Source: an uncultured Rhodopila sp.
Lineage (GTDB): Bacteria; Pseudomonadota; Alphaproteobacteria; Acetobacterales; Acetobacteraceae
Direction of reading: 5' to 3'
NCBI GenBank assembly: GCA_903932145.1
Contig: CAIZFE010000101.1
Location: 62,001-126,000, forward strand
DNA: 64,000 nt
Shown here: positions 35,059 to 45,416 of the stretch, piece by piece
How positions within the stretch are numbered: position 1 is the stretch's first letter
Layout of the letters: each line of letters starts with the position of its first letter
Program-made: the position numbers and the translations under genes
Notes under the pieces: model-generated
The model's database searches: none
What the model saw: only the letters and a program-made list of their open reading frames with translations
Told to the model about the DNA's origin: nothing

Positions 35059-36840
35059 ATGAACGATACACGCGCCGCCCAGACAGACACCTTACCAGCC
35101 TGGGACCTGTCCGATCTTTATCGCTCGCCCGACAGCCCGGAGGTGGCGGCTGACTTCGGCAAGGCAGAGAAGATGGCCCGCGATTTCGCGCAGGCGCACG
35201 CCGGAACGCTTTCCGAAATGTCCGGGGCCGCGCTGGCCGCCGCCATCGCCAAGTACGAGAGCATCCAGGAAATTCTGGGCCGCGTCGGATCGTATGCACA
35301 GTTACTGTTTGCGGGGGATTCCAGCGACCCGGCGATCGGCCAGTTCTACCAGACGGTAAATGAGCGGATCACCGCGATCAGTAGCGACATGATCTTCTTC
35401 ACGCTGGAACTGAACCGGGTCGATGACGCGGTGCTGGAGGCAAAGCTCGCCGACCCGGCGTTGGCCCGCTACCGGCCCTGGCTGCGCGACCTGCGCGTGT
35501 TCCGCCCGCACCAACTCAGCGATGACCTGGAAAAGCTGACGCATGAGCGGGATCTGACAGCCAACGCGGCTTGGTCGCGCCTGTTCGACGAGACGGTTGC
35601 CGCGATGCGGATCGATCTGAACGGCGAGAAACTGACGGTCAGCGACACGCTGAATAAGCTGTCCGACCGTGATCGCTCGGTACGCGAGGCTGCCGGCAAG
35701 GCCGTCGGCAAAGCGTTCGGCGACAACATCCGGTTGTTCTCCCTGATCACCAACACCTTGGCCAAGGACAAGGAGATCGAGGACACGTGGCGTCATCACG
35801 CTCGTCCCACCAGTTTTCGCAACCGGGCGAATATGGTTGAAGACGAAGTTGTCGATGCGCTGGCGACCGCCGTGCGGCAGTCCTATCCTCGGTTGTCGCA
35901 TCGTTACTACCAGATGAAGGCCAAGTGGCTCGGTTTGGAGAAGTTGCAGCATTGGGACCGCAATGCGCCATTGCCGAATGATGACGACCGGCTGATTCCC
36001 TGGCCCGACGCCGAGAAGCAGGTGCTGGACGCGTACGGCGCGTTCAGCCCGGAGTTGGCCTCGGTCGGGAAACGCTTCTTCGACAAGCCGTGGATCGATG
36101 CGCGGTTGAAGCCCGGCAAGTCAGGAGGCGCATTTGCGCATCCCACGGTGCCAAGCGTGCATCCGTATTTGCTGCTGAATTATCACGGTAAGACGCGGGA
36201 TGTGATGACACTTGCGCACGAGCTTGGGCACGGTGTGCATCAGGTTTTGGCGGGTCCTCAGGGTGGACTGATGTCCGGCACGCCGCTCACCCTGGCGGAA
36301 ACCGCGAGCGTGTTTGGGGAGATGCTCACGTTCCGTTCGTTGCTCGATGCCGCCGGGCCGGCGCAACGCCGGCAGATGCTGGCCTCGAAGGTCGAGGACA
36401 TGCTGAACACGGTCGTCCGTCAGATTGCGTTCTATGAGTTCGAGACCCTGCTGCACGACGAACGCCGCAAGGGCGAGTTGCTGCCGGAACGGATCGGCGA
36501 GCTGTGGATGCAGGTGCAGACCGCGAGCCTGGGTCCGGCGTTCGAATTCACGCCCGAATACAGCGTGTTCTGGTCGTATGTGCCGCACTTCATCCACTCG
36601 CCGTTCTACGTGTATGCGTATGCGTTCGGGGATTGTCTGGTGAACGCACTGTATGCCGTGTTCCAGTCGGGCCATCCGGGATTCCAGGCGAAATACCTGG
36701 ACATGCTGAAGGCGGGCGGGACGAAGCGACACAAGGAGCTGCTGGCTCCGTTCGGGCTGGATGCGTCGGACCCGGCGTTCTGGAACAAGGGGTTGGACGT
36801 GATTTCCGGGTTCATCGATGAGTTGGAGGCGGGTGGCTGA
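35059..36840 (+). CDS. pepF: Oligoendopeptidase F (M3B zinc metallopeptidase)
   Basis: Cytoplasmic zinc peptidase of 593 residues that cuts short peptides. The catalytic HExxH reads TLAHELGHGVHQ near residue 384, and the downstream glutamate lies in TASVFGEMLTF near 417. The FAHPTVPSVHPYLLLNYHG segment before the site and the C-terminal YVYAYAFGDCLVNALYAVFQ are typical of the PepF/M3B group. It follows a divergent ligase gene and precedes a GC-rich hairpin. A role in peptide recycling is inferred from family. Confidence 0.94.
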   Translation: MNDTRAAQTDTLPAWDLSDLYRSPDSPEVAADFGKAEKMARDFAQAHAGTLSEMSGAALAAAIAKYESIQEILGRVGSYAQLLFAGDSSDPAIGQFYQTVNERITAISSDMIFFTLELNRVDDAVLEAKLADPALARYRPWLRDLRVFRPHQLSDDLEKLTHERDLTANAAWSRLFDETVAAMRIDLNGEKLTVSDTLNKLSDRDRSVREAAGKAVGKAFGDNIRLFSLITNTLAKDKEIEDTWRHHARPTSFRNRANMVEDEVVDALATAVRQSYPRLSHRYYQMKAKWLGLEKLQHWDRNAPLPNDDDRLIPWPDAEKQVLDAYGAFSPELASVGKRFFDKPWIDARLKPGKSGGAFAHPTVPSVHPYLLLNYHGKTRDVMTLAHELGHGVHQVLAGPQGGLMSGTPLTLAETASVFGEMLTFRSLLDAAGPAQRRQMLASKVEDMLNTVVRQIAFYEFETLLHDERRKGELLPERIGELWMQVQTASLGPAFEFTPEYSVFWSYVPHFIHSPFYVYAYAFGDCLVNALYAVFQSGHPGFQAKYLDMLKAGGTKRHKELLAPFGLDASDPAFWNKGLDVISGFIDELEAGG

Positions 36841-36864
36841 TTCAAGTCGTCGATAACGACGAAA

Positions 36865-36889
36865 AGGGGGCTATCCAGATAAGCCCCCC
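36865..36889. terminator. Hairpin after pepF
   Basis: Arms AGGGGGCT and AAGCCCCCCT around ATCCAGAT, 25 nt after the pepF stop and preceded by an A-run on the plus strand. Only a weak T-rich tail follows. Confidence 0.5.
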
Positions 36890-36987
36890 TGCTCGTTGTC
36901 GCATGAGCCTGGAGCGGAAACCCGGTTGCCGCCCTACCAGCGAAACGCGGGACAGGGCGGGGATTGTGTGCTATTTCGCCTGCTAGG

Positions 36988-37311
36988 ATGGATCACGGTA
37001 TCTCCAATGACCCGGTCATAAGACGCTTTCGGGCAGCGCTGGCGGACACGTACGGTGCGCGCCTAGAGCGCGTCGTATTGTTCGGGTCCCGCGCACGCGG
37101 CGACTTTCGTCCCGATTCCGACTATGACATCGCGGTCTTCATTCGCGAACCGGGCCGTTGGTTCGACGAGGTGGTCCGTCTGGCCGGGCTCGGCACGGAT
37201 ATTCTGCTGGATACCGGTGCCGTTATTTCAGCCAAGCCGTTTAATGCGCGTGCTTACAACGAACCATTGCCGCTAATGCGGGAAATCCGGCACGAAGGCA
37301 TCGACCTGTGA
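36988..37311 (+). CDS. MNT-type nucleotidyltransferase, antitoxin of an MNT/HEPN pair
   Basis: Minimal nucleotidyltransferase of 107 residues from ATG 36988 (an upstream GTG frame lacks support). The catalytic signature is intact: VLFGSRARGDFRPDSDYDIAV, with GSRARGD and the two Asp of SDYD, plus a further Asp in GTDILLDTG. MNT antitoxins of this kind neutralise HEPN toxins, in some cases by adding AMP to them. The stop overlaps the HEPN start by four bases (GTGA), the normal coupled layout. Confidence 0.88.
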   Translation: MDHGISNDPVIRRFRAALADTYGARLERVVLFGSRARGDFRPDSDYDIAVFIREPGRWFDEVVRLAGLGTDILLDTGAVISAKPFNARAYNEPLPLMREIRHEGIDL

Positions 37312-37685
37312 GCGATGCCGAACCCCACATCGCCAAGGCACGTGAGAGCCTTGTGTTTGCGAGGTATGCGCTGGTAGGTGGCTATGCTGAAGAGGCCGGA
37401 CGCAGTGCCTACATGGCAGCTTATCACGCGGCCATGGCATTCATCGTCTCACGTACTGGAAAGTCTCCAAAGACGCACAGCGGCGCGCGTAGCGAATTTG
37501 GCCGCCTGGCGCGCGAGGAGCCCCGCATCAGCCGAGAACAAATATCGCTACTTGGTTGGAGTTACGAATTAAAGAACGTCGCGGATTATGAACAGGGCGC
37601 TGCGGTTTCTCCCGCCGAGGCTGAACGGGCAATCGAGGAGGCTGCACATCTCGTGGAAACCATCTCGCCCCTTATCGGGCCGTGA
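37308..37685 (+). CDS. HEPN-domain protein, toxin partner of MNT
   Basis: All-helical HEPN protein of 125 residues with the GTG start overlapping the MNT stop. The segment GRSAYMAAYHAAMAFIVSRTG near residue 29-48 fits the HEPN helix that pairs with MNT, and the later R-x4-6-H-type RNase motif is not strict, so the RNase site is uncertain. Similar two-gene modules act as toxin-antitoxin systems. No mobile-element signs flank it. Confidence 0.85.
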   Translation: MSDAEPHIAKARESLVFARYALVGGYAEEAGRSAYMAAYHAAMAFIVSRTGKSPKTHSGARSEFGRLAREEPRISREQISLLGWSYELKNVADYEQGAAVSPAEAERAIEEAAHLVETISPLIGP

Positions 37686-38055
37686 CGGGTTCCATGCTGT
37701 CCTAACCTGCGCTCTTCGATCACGATGAGAGATCGGGAGACCCGACGCGAACCAACACCCTGGCATCACCGACCATGACCTCATGTATCAGCGGCAGAAA
37801 ATCGCGGCGCAGTTGAATCGTATCGAACCCCGCTCGCTGGCCGCCTGAGAGTCCGCTCCAATCGCCTCAGGACCGAATGTTTTTGACGGCTCCGGCCTCC
37901 ATCCCGGGAACAGGCCACGCTCGGGCAGCCACCCAAAAAATCTATAGTCCTGGGCCCAGACCCGCCCATCTGCCCCTCAATTGGCATATTTGGATATAGA
38001 CCTCGGGAATTAACCCCAGATATAGTCAACGCCCCCAAAGACCAAAGGAGTCCCC
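37686..38055. other. Intergenic region without an identifiable gene
   Basis: 370 bp between the HEPN gene and the gene at 38056. Frames here are short or antisense to the next gene. No member of the repeat family is present. The last bases hold AAAGGAG, the Shine-Dalgarno of the next gene. Confidence 0.5.
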
Positions 38056-38724
38056 ATGGCCAGGAACATCGCGGGTCGCCGAGCCGCCAAGGCTCAGCGC
38101 CGCAAGACCGTTGTGGCGCAAAAGCGCAAAGCGGAGATCGACGCCAACAGCACCGCCGGGCAGGTTCGCCTGGCCGCGGCAACGCCGATCCAGCATTGCC
38201 TCGTGTCCCGTGGACTTTTCGAAGCCGGCATGGGCACCCTGGTCCTGGCCCGCGGCACGACACCGTACGATCTTACCACGGCGGTGTTCCTGCTCGATAC
38301 GTTCGGGCTTGTTGCGAAAGACGTGTTCCTCCGCCAAACGGACAACCAGGCGTTCGCCGACCTGATCGATCGCATGTCGATGGCGACACCGATGGAGCCG
38401 GCCGATCCCGCCTATGCCCGCAAGTTACTGCGCGACCTGACCGGCTGGTCGCGTGGCTTCGGGTTCCTGCCGCAACGCCATTACGAGACGATCGAACGGC
38501 TGTTCGGGACCGTCGATCCCAACGGCAGCGATGCGGTGTTTGAATTCGGCAAGGACGGCAAACCGTTGGTGATCTCGGCTATGCCCGGTGCGGACGCCTT
38601 GTGGTTCGCAGGCGATGACGAAGACGATGATGATGACATCGACGGCCTGATCATCGACGGCGAGGCGGAAGCCTCCCCGGCGGATGAGCCGGTCGAGCAC
38701 GCCGCCAACGCAGCGCACGACTGA
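38056..38724 (+). CDS. Conserved protein of unknown function with acidic C-terminus
   Basis: Unassigned protein of 222 residues with a strong start (AAAGGAG). The first 35 residues are highly basic (RRAAKAQRRKTVVAQKRKAE), the middle is globular (CLVSRGLFEAGMGTLVLARG then TAVFLLDTFGLVAKDVFLR), and the end is very acidic (DDEDDDDDIDGL). The charge split suggests binding to a nucleic acid or a basic partner, but this is only a guess. It resembles uncharacterised proteins seen in other alphaproteobacteria. It is followed by two palindromic elements. Confidence 0.75.
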   Translation: MARNIAGRRAAKAQRRKTVVAQKRKAEIDANSTAGQVRLAAATPIQHCLVSRGLFEAGMGTLVLARGTTPYDLTTAVFLLDTFGLVAKDVFLRQTDNQAFADLIDRMSMATPMEPADPAYARKLLRDLTGWSRGFGFLPQRHYETIERLFGTVDPNGSDAVFEFGKDGKPLVISAMPGADALWFAGDDEDDDDDIDGLIIDGEAEASPADEPVEHAANAAHD

Positions 38725-38754
38725 CACCAACGGGCCTAAGTGACGACTCCTCGC

Positions 38755-38840
38755 CGTCATGGCGGGCGAAGGCCCGCCATCCACGCCTTGCTGTGAAAGC
38801 CAGGAAAGGCGTGGATGGCAGACCTTCGCCTGCCATGACG
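38755..38840. repeat. Large palindromic element, CATCCACG subtype
   Basis: Left arm 38755-38789 and right arm 38806-38840, each 35 nt, differ at only three places (all would be G-U pairs on one strand), with a 16-nt loop. Ends are CGTCATGGCGGGCGAAGG and its complement. The core GCCATCCACGCCTT parallels the copy at 2086-2173. Confidence 0.9.
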
Positions 38841-38889
38841 GGTTTGGGCCGACCAGTCGAAACTTATGGCCGATGGTATGACACCCGGT

Positions 38890-38963
38890 AGGCCGCTCGT
38901 CCGAACCACCTTGCGGGGCATCGTGCCGCGACAGGTGGCCCGGACGAGCAGGGCCATGACGGG
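38890..38963. repeat. Palindromic element, shortened left end
   Basis: The inner arms GCTCGTCC..ACCACCT and AGGTGGCCCGGACGAGC pair, and the right end continues AGGGCCATGACGG. The left CGTCATGG end is missing, so this is a partial copy next to the complete one at 38755. Confidence 0.65.
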
Positions 38964-38975
38964 GGTTTGATGGGC

Positions 38976-39016
38976 ACGAAAAAGGCGGCCTGAACGCCGG
39001 CTGGCGTCAGGCCGCC
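38976..39016 (-). terminator. Intrinsic terminator of acs
   Basis: Read leftward: GGCGGCCTGACGCC, a short loop, GGCGTTCAGGCCGCC, then TTTTT. The hairpin starts 6 nt after the acs stop. Confidence 0.85.
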
Positions 39017-39022
39017 CCGATT

Positions 39023-40972
<1,950 letters not shown>

Positions 40973-41023
40973 GTTTGTTTCCTTAACTACCCTGTGTAAC
41001 CCGTTGTGCGAGGCAAACCGAAG

Positions 41024-41380
41024 TCAGCCACGATGCGAGACGAGAATAACCCCGTCACGGATTTCGAAATTGACCGGCGTCAACCGGTCGCCCCGACACG
41101 GGCCTGAAATACACAGTCCGTCGGTGATTGTGAACTCGGCACCGTGCGTGGCGCAGATCAGATGTTTGCCGTCCACCGACAGGAACCGATCCGGCGTCCA
41201 GTCCAGCGGCGTTCCGATATGGGGGCAGGCATTTTCGTAAACGTAGACATCGTCGTCCCGCCGAACCGCGACCAGTCCGGTGAACGCGCCATCCGGCCCG
41301 GGGAAGCCCTTGGCCCCGTTCTCCGGGATATCGGTGATTTGGCAAAGGGTCCGCATGCTGGACAAGGTCACCGTTTCCAT
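41024..41380 (-). CDS. Rieske [2Fe-2S] ferredoxin-like protein
   Basis: Small Rieske protein of 118 residues. The cluster ligands are clear: C-x-H in ENACPHIGTPLDW near residue 53 and C-x2-H in LICATHGAEFTITDG near 76, and the pattern GAFTGLVAVRRDDDVYVY fits NirD/ferredoxin-type folds. ATG 41380 overlaps the EVE gene's end by 13 bp; ATG 41356 is an alternative. Rieske ferredoxins pass electrons to oxygenases. It could serve an oxygenase elsewhere; no oxygenase gene adjoins it. Confidence 0.87.
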   Translation of the reverse strand: METVTLSSMRTLCQITDIPENGAKGFPGPDGAFTGLVAVRRDDDVYVYENACPHIGTPLDWTPDRFLSVDGKHLICATHGAEFTITDGLCISGPCRGDRLTPVNFEIRDGVILVSHRG

Positions 41381-41796
41381 CCCTCCGGCAGGCCACCCAT
41401 GCGGCACAGTTTGTCCCAATGCGGTTCCGAGATCGCCATCACGGACAGGCGCGACTGCCGCACCAGGGCGACGTCCGCCAGCTCCGGATCGGCCTTAATG
41501 TCAGCCAGGGTCACGGGTTCTGGCATCGCACGTACCGCCCGCATATCGACACAAACCCAGTCGCCACTCTCCGCGGTCGGGTCGGGATAGGCTTCCTTCG
41601 CCACTTCCACGATACCGACAATCTCCTTCCCGACATTCGAATGGTAGAAGAACGCCAGGTCCCCCTGGCGCATCGCCTTGAGGTTGTTCTTCGCCATGTG
41701 GTTGCGTACGCCGGTCCAAGGCTCCACCGCGTTCGCAACTTGTTGATCCCAGGAGAACGCCTCCGGCTCCGACTTAACCAACCAGTGGGCGGCCAT
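41368..41796 (-). CDS. EVE domain-containing protein
   Basis: EVE (PUA-like) protein of 142 residues, a fold that recognises modified bases. Typical parts are WLVKSEPEAFSWDQ at the start, WTGVRNHMAKNNLKAMRQGD near 28, AFFYHSNVGKEIVGIVEV near 49 and the C-terminal SRLSVMAISEPHWDKLCRMG. The end overlaps the Rieske start. EVE domains occur in many bacteria, sometimes in defence systems reading modified DNA, but this free-standing form (YciO-like thymocyte nuclear protein relative) is widespread, so no defence role is claimed. Confidence 0.92.
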   Translation of the reverse strand: MAAHWLVKSEPEAFSWDQQVANAVEPWTGVRNHMAKNNLKAMRQGDLAFFYHSNVGKEIVGIVEVAKEAYPDPTAESGDWVCVDMRAVRAMPEPVTLADIKADPELADVALVRQSRLSVMAISEPHWDKLCRMGGLPEGWKR

Positions 41797-41933
41797 GGTA
41801 TCTCCAAAGTTACGCCAATCGGGCGAGGTCAGATGCGGTCTTGTAACCGCCGGGCGGTATTATTCAATGGACTACGACTGAAGACTTACCACCTGAGTCC
41901 TACGACCAAAGGCTTACCGCCTAGCGCTGTCAG

Positions 41934-43298
41934 CTACGCTGTCCCAACCGCGATGCCTGGCGACACCAGCGCGGCGGCCATCGCGTAGCCCCGGCGGCGG
42001 ATGGGCGCCACCGGATGCCGTCCGGCCACACGCTGCATCAGCAACCGCGCGTCCCGCTCCGACCCGGCTTTCAGGGCGGAGTCGAGGAACACCTGCTCCA
42101 GCACGTCCTGCTGCGCGTGGCTGCCGCCCATGCGATACATCGTCCCCAACACCGGCCGCATCAGCGTCAGCGCGTCGGCATGCCGGCCCTGCCCGTTCGC
42201 CAGCACCGCCTCGGTCACCGGCAGCGCCACGGATCGGACCAGCAGGGCGATCGGCTGCGATCCGGCGGCGAAATCCCGCATCCCGATGAGCATGGCGTTC
42301 GCGGCCGCCTCGCGGCCGGTCGCCGCGAGCGCCATCATCCAATGCGGCAGTGTGAACGCCGACTCGCAATCGCCGATGCGAGCCTCGGCCTTATCAGCCA
42401 GTTCGATCCAGCGATCACCGACGTTCACACCGAACCGGCCGAGCCGGTAGAGCATGGACGCCGCGTTCTGGACATCGATGTAAAGGTCGGGCGCCATTCG
42501 GGTCAGCGGCGCGCCAAGGTTTCGGAAACCGGTGTCGTACAGCGACATCACCTTGGCGGCATCGCCCATTTCGAAATGATACATCGCCTGATGCCACCAC
42601 AGGTGATGCTTCAGGTTGTTGCTACCGTCCCAGCCAGACTGCAAATCCTCGACCCAGGCGATCCCTTCCAGACGCCGTCCGGTCATTTCCAGCACATGCG
42701 CCACACCATGCGCCGCCCATAGATCGGACGGATCATGGCGGATCGCCGCGCGTCCCGCATGTTCGGCTTCCAGGTAATAGCCGGCCTCTTCATGCGCGAA
42801 GCAGCGGCAGGCGAGGATCGAGCCGAAACCCGGCAGCGCGTCGCTCCAGTGCTTTTCCACCGCACGGACCGAGGCGAGCATCGCCTCCGGGCGGCCGCTC
42901 CAGAAATTGACGAAATGCGCCAGCCGGAAGGCCAGAATGTCGTGCGGATGATCGTCCAGGATCTGATCCCAGACCGCGACGGCGCGTTCCAGATCGCCCT
43001 CAATCCATCGGGACAGCGCCTCGGTATGAGCCCTCTCACGCGGCGTCAGCGGGCAGCGCACGGCCTCGGCCAGCGCCGCGCGGGCGGCGGTGAGCGCATC
43101 GGCCCGGAAGCCCATCAGGAAAAAATAGCCCTTAAGGCAGCGCGCCAACCCGAAATGCGGATCGGCTGCCAGCAGTGCCTCCATCCGAACCGCCATGTCG
43201 GCGCGATAGCCGAGATAGCCGTCGATGACATGATCGAACGCGGCGGCGGCCTGCTCCGACTCGGTGCTCAGCACCAGGCCGCGACAATCCTTGAACAT
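41934..43298 (-). CDS. TPR repeat protein of the TTC38 family
   Basis: Cytoplasmic tetratricopeptide-repeat protein of 454 residues. Helical repeats are visible: FDHVIDGYLGYRADMAVRME, HEEAGYYLEAEHAGRAAIRH, AAHGVAHVLEMTGRRLEGIA and HLWWHQAMYHFEMGDAAKVM, the last two matching the TTC38-like pattern. ATG 43298 follows GGGGGG. Family members have no settled enzyme activity. It stands alone between the EVE gene and an RlpA-like gene. Confidence 0.85.
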   Translation of the reverse strand: MFKDCRGLVLSTESEQAAAAFDHVIDGYLGYRADMAVRMEALLAADPHFGLARCLKGYFFLMGFRADALTAARAALAEAVRCPLTPRERAHTEALSRWIEGDLERAVAVWDQILDDHPHDILAFRLAHFVNFWSGRPEAMLASVRAVEKHWSDALPGFGSILACRCFAHEEAGYYLEAEHAGRAAIRHDPSDLWAAHGVAHVLEMTGRRLEGIAWVEDLQSGWDGSNNLKHHLWWHQAMYHFEMGDAAKVMSLYDTGFRNLGAPLTRMAPDLYIDVQNAASMLYRLGRFGVNVGDRWIELADKAEARIGDCESAFTLPHWMMALAATGREAAANAMLIGMRDFAAGSQPIALLVRSVALPVTEAVLANGQGRHADALTLMRPVLGTMYRMGGSHAQQDVLEQVFLDSALKAGSERDARLLMQRVAGRHPVAPIRRRGYAMAAALVSPGIAVGTA

Positions 43299-43381
43299 GC
43301 TCTGCCCCCCGCTTCGTCCCACCGGTCCCGCATTCTCAACCGAACGCGGCCTCCGCAGGTAGCACGGTTCGGCGGCGCACG

Positions 43382-43795
43382 TCAGCCCGGGATCAGCGTG
43401 ACCTCGGCCAAACCTTGATGGACAATGCCCAGTTGCCGGGCGGAGGCGAGCGAGAGATCGACGACCCGGTGCCTGGAATGCAGGCGGTCGGTGATCGTCA
43501 CGATGATCGTACGGCCGGTGGATGCCACGGTCACCCGCACTTTGGTGTCAAATGGCAGCCAGGCATGTGCCGCCGTCATTGCCTTCTGGCTGAAGCGGCT
43601 GCCATCCGCCGAACGGCGGCCATTATACGAGGACCGGTAATACGACGCGGTTCCGGATTCGCTCAACCAGGACGCCGCGGCAACTGCCGTCTGGGGTTCG
43701 CTTCCCAGCTGGGCGCGAGCCTGCGCGTCCCCCGGATGCGCCATGAGGGCTGTAGATACTGCAACAACTGCTATTACGAAATGTTTTATCATCAT
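43382..43795 (-). CDS. RlpA-like (double-psi beta-barrel) secreted protein
   Basis: Secreted protein of 137 residues with a signal peptide (MMIKHFVIAVVAVSTALMAH then PGDAQA). The mature part holds the RlpA double-psi barrel: SGTASYYRSSYNGRRSADGS, AMTAAHAWLPFDTKVRVT, TGRTIIVTITDR and VVDLSLASARQLGI. RlpA relatives cut bare glycan strands at the septum. Here the usual RGPF loop after DR is replaced by LHSRHR, so activity may differ. There is no lipobox or SPOR domain. Confidence 0.85.
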   Translation of the reverse strand: MMIKHFVIAVVAVSTALMAHPGDAQARAQLGSEPQTAVAAASWLSESGTASYYRSSYNGRRSADGSRFSQKAMTAAHAWLPFDTKVRVTVASTGRTIIVTITDRLHSRHRVVDLSLASARQLGIVHQGLAEVTLIPG

Positions 43796-44107
43796 GTCTC
43801 ACTGAATGAGGGGGGATTCGTTAACATAATCTAAATGACCGTTGCGACGATGGTCGGGTTACAATATCGCCCGGCCAATGCGGTCGAAATGACCTGCATT
43901 GCGCTAAAGAAATTCACCATTAAGGCGAATTTGCGGCATTTTTGCGTGCCGCGAGAGGGGTGTCCTCGCTCCATAAATCGCAAGATGCTGCGTTTGGACT
44001 GCGATGACAACCCCGTAATTGCTCTTTTTTCGCCGGAATTGACTGAAAAGGATAAATGAATGACATATGTTCGATGCTGAAGAAGGACCAAAAATCGTGC
44101 ATATTCA
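43796..44107. other. AT-richer divergent intergenic region
   Basis: 312 bp between the RlpA-like gene and the TauE-like gene, clearly lower in GC than the genes. It should hold the two promoters. A 74-codon open frame at 43835 has no Shine-Dalgarno and no recognisable product, so nothing further is annotated. Confidence 0.45.
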
Positions 44108-44839
44108 ATGATATCCAGTCTGATCGTGACAATTCTCGGCGTCCTTGCCGCGTCGGTTTTGCGCGGCTTTACCGGCTTCGGATTCGGCCTGGCGGCGGTG
44201 CCTTTGCTCAGTCTGGCACTGCCGCCGGCGCAGGTGGTGCCGCTTGTCGTCACGCTTCAGGTGGTGATCGGGGTCCTGGGACTGCACGCCGCGTCGAAAG
44301 AGTGCGACTGGCGGGCGGTTCGGCTGCTGACCCCGGGCCTGCTCGCCGGCATCCCGATCGGCCTGCTGATTTTGACCAGTTTGCCGCCGAACCCGGTGCG
44401 GCTGGTGATCGGCCTGATCATCGCCATGTCGGTCGTGCTGATCCATCGCGGCCTGCGGCTGCCGCCCGATCCGTCACGGCTGACCGGTTTCGCGGTCGGC
44501 CTGGTGTCGGGGATCATCAGCGGACTGGCCTCGATGGGCGGGCCGCCGGTGGTGGTGTTTCTGTTGGCGCTGGGACACTCCGCGGCGCGTATGCGGGCGA
44601 CGGCGATCGTCTATTTCATGCTGTCGGGCTGCGTGTCGCTGGTTCCCATGAGCCTGCGCGGTCTGATCACCCGGGACATCCTGATCTGGAGTGTCGCATC
44701 CCTGCCGGTGTTGATCGCCGGCTCCCGACTCGGCACCCTGGCATTTCAGAAGGCCAAGCCAAAGCACCACCGGATGGTCGCGCTCGTCACGTTGTCGGCC
44801 CTGTCGGCCCTTCTGGTCGGACGCGCGCTGATGGGGTAA
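44108..44839 (+). CDS. TauE/SafE (TSUP) family membrane transporter
   Basis: Membrane protein of 243 residues with about eight hydrophobic segments and the TSUP duplication: RGFTGFGFGLAAVPLLSL near residue 19 in the first half and VGLVSGIISGLASMGGPPVV near 134 in the second. Family members export sulfite, sulfoacetate or other small organosulfonates, though the substrate cannot be told here. It ends 9 bp before the stop of the convergent arfB. Confidence 0.9.
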   Translation: MISSLIVTILGVLAASVLRGFTGFGFGLAAVPLLSLALPPAQVVPLVVTLQVVIGVLGLHAASKECDWRAVRLLTPGLLAGIPIGLLILTSLPPNPVRLVIGLIIAMSVVLIHRGLRLPPDPSRLTGFAVGLVSGIISGLASMGGPPVVVFLLALGHSAARMRATAIVYFMLSGCVSLVPMSLRGLITRDILIWSVASLPVLIAGSRLGTLAFQKAKPKHHRMVALVTLSALSALLVGRALMG

Positions 44840-44848
44840 CAGGCGGTC

Positions 44849-45271
44849 TCAATCGTGATCCGCCCCTGCCCCGCGCCCACGCTTGATTTTACCCCGATGC
44901 GTCTTCTCCTCCAGCCGTCGCAGCTTCGACCCGTAGCTCGGTTTGGTCGGCACCCGGCGGATCGGGGCGACGGTTGCCCGACGAATGAGCTCGATCAGAG
45001 CGGCCATCGCCTCGGCTCGGTTGCGCTCCTGAGTGCGGTGCTGCTGGCAGGTGATCAGGATATCCCCGTCCAGTGTCAGGCGCCGTCCTGCCAGCTTCTC
45101 CAACCGGGCGCGCACCGGCGGCGGCAGCTCGGCGCGGTCGAGCGACAGGCGCAGCAGCACCGCCGTCTCGACCTTGTTGACATTCTGACCACCGGGGCCG
45201 GAGGCGCGGATGAACGTCTCCTCCACCGCCTTTTCGTCGATCGCGAGCGATCTGGTTATCTGGATCATCAT
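44849..45271 (-). CDS. arfB: Alternative ribosome-rescue peptidyl-tRNA hydrolase ArfB
   Basis: Release-factor-like rescue protein of 140 residues. The catalytic GGQ is in ASGPGGQNVNKVETAVLLRL near residue 26, and the basic C-terminal tail (VPTKPSYGSKLRRLEEKTHR then GKIKRGRG) is the part that enters the empty mRNA channel of stalled ribosomes. Only the GGQ domain is present, without codon-recognition domains, distinguishing it from RF1/RF2. Confidence 0.94.
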   Translation of the reverse strand: MMIQITRSLAIDEKAVEETFIRASGPGGQNVNKVETAVLLRLSLDRAELPPPVRARLEKLAGRRLTLDGDILITCQQHRTQERNRAEAMAALIELIRRATVAPIRRVPTKPSYGSKLRRLEEKTHRGKIKRGRGAGADHD

Positions 45272-45371
45272 GGTCCGCCAAAAATCATCATCGGCGGCCA
45301 GTTTATACCGATAATGGTTAACAACAGATTACCTTGTTTCGCCGCGCAGCCGGGTGAATACTCCCTTCAAC

Positions 45372-45396
45372 AAAAAAACCGGCCGTAACGCCGGCT
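45372..45396 (-). terminator. Terminator-like hairpin upstream of the solute-binding gene
   Basis: Read leftward, CCGGC-loop-GCCGG is followed by seven Ts. It points against the solute-binding gene and lies upstream of arfB, so it may insulate arfB from antisense transcription, or be a chance dyad. Confidence 0.35.
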
Positions 45397-45416
45397 CAAA
45401 CAGGGAGGGCACGACC

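Noticed and set aside
41368-41796. EVE gene as part of a defence island
   Set aside because: Free-standing EVE proteins are widespread housekeeping genes and no nuclease, methylase or other defence gene adjoins it.
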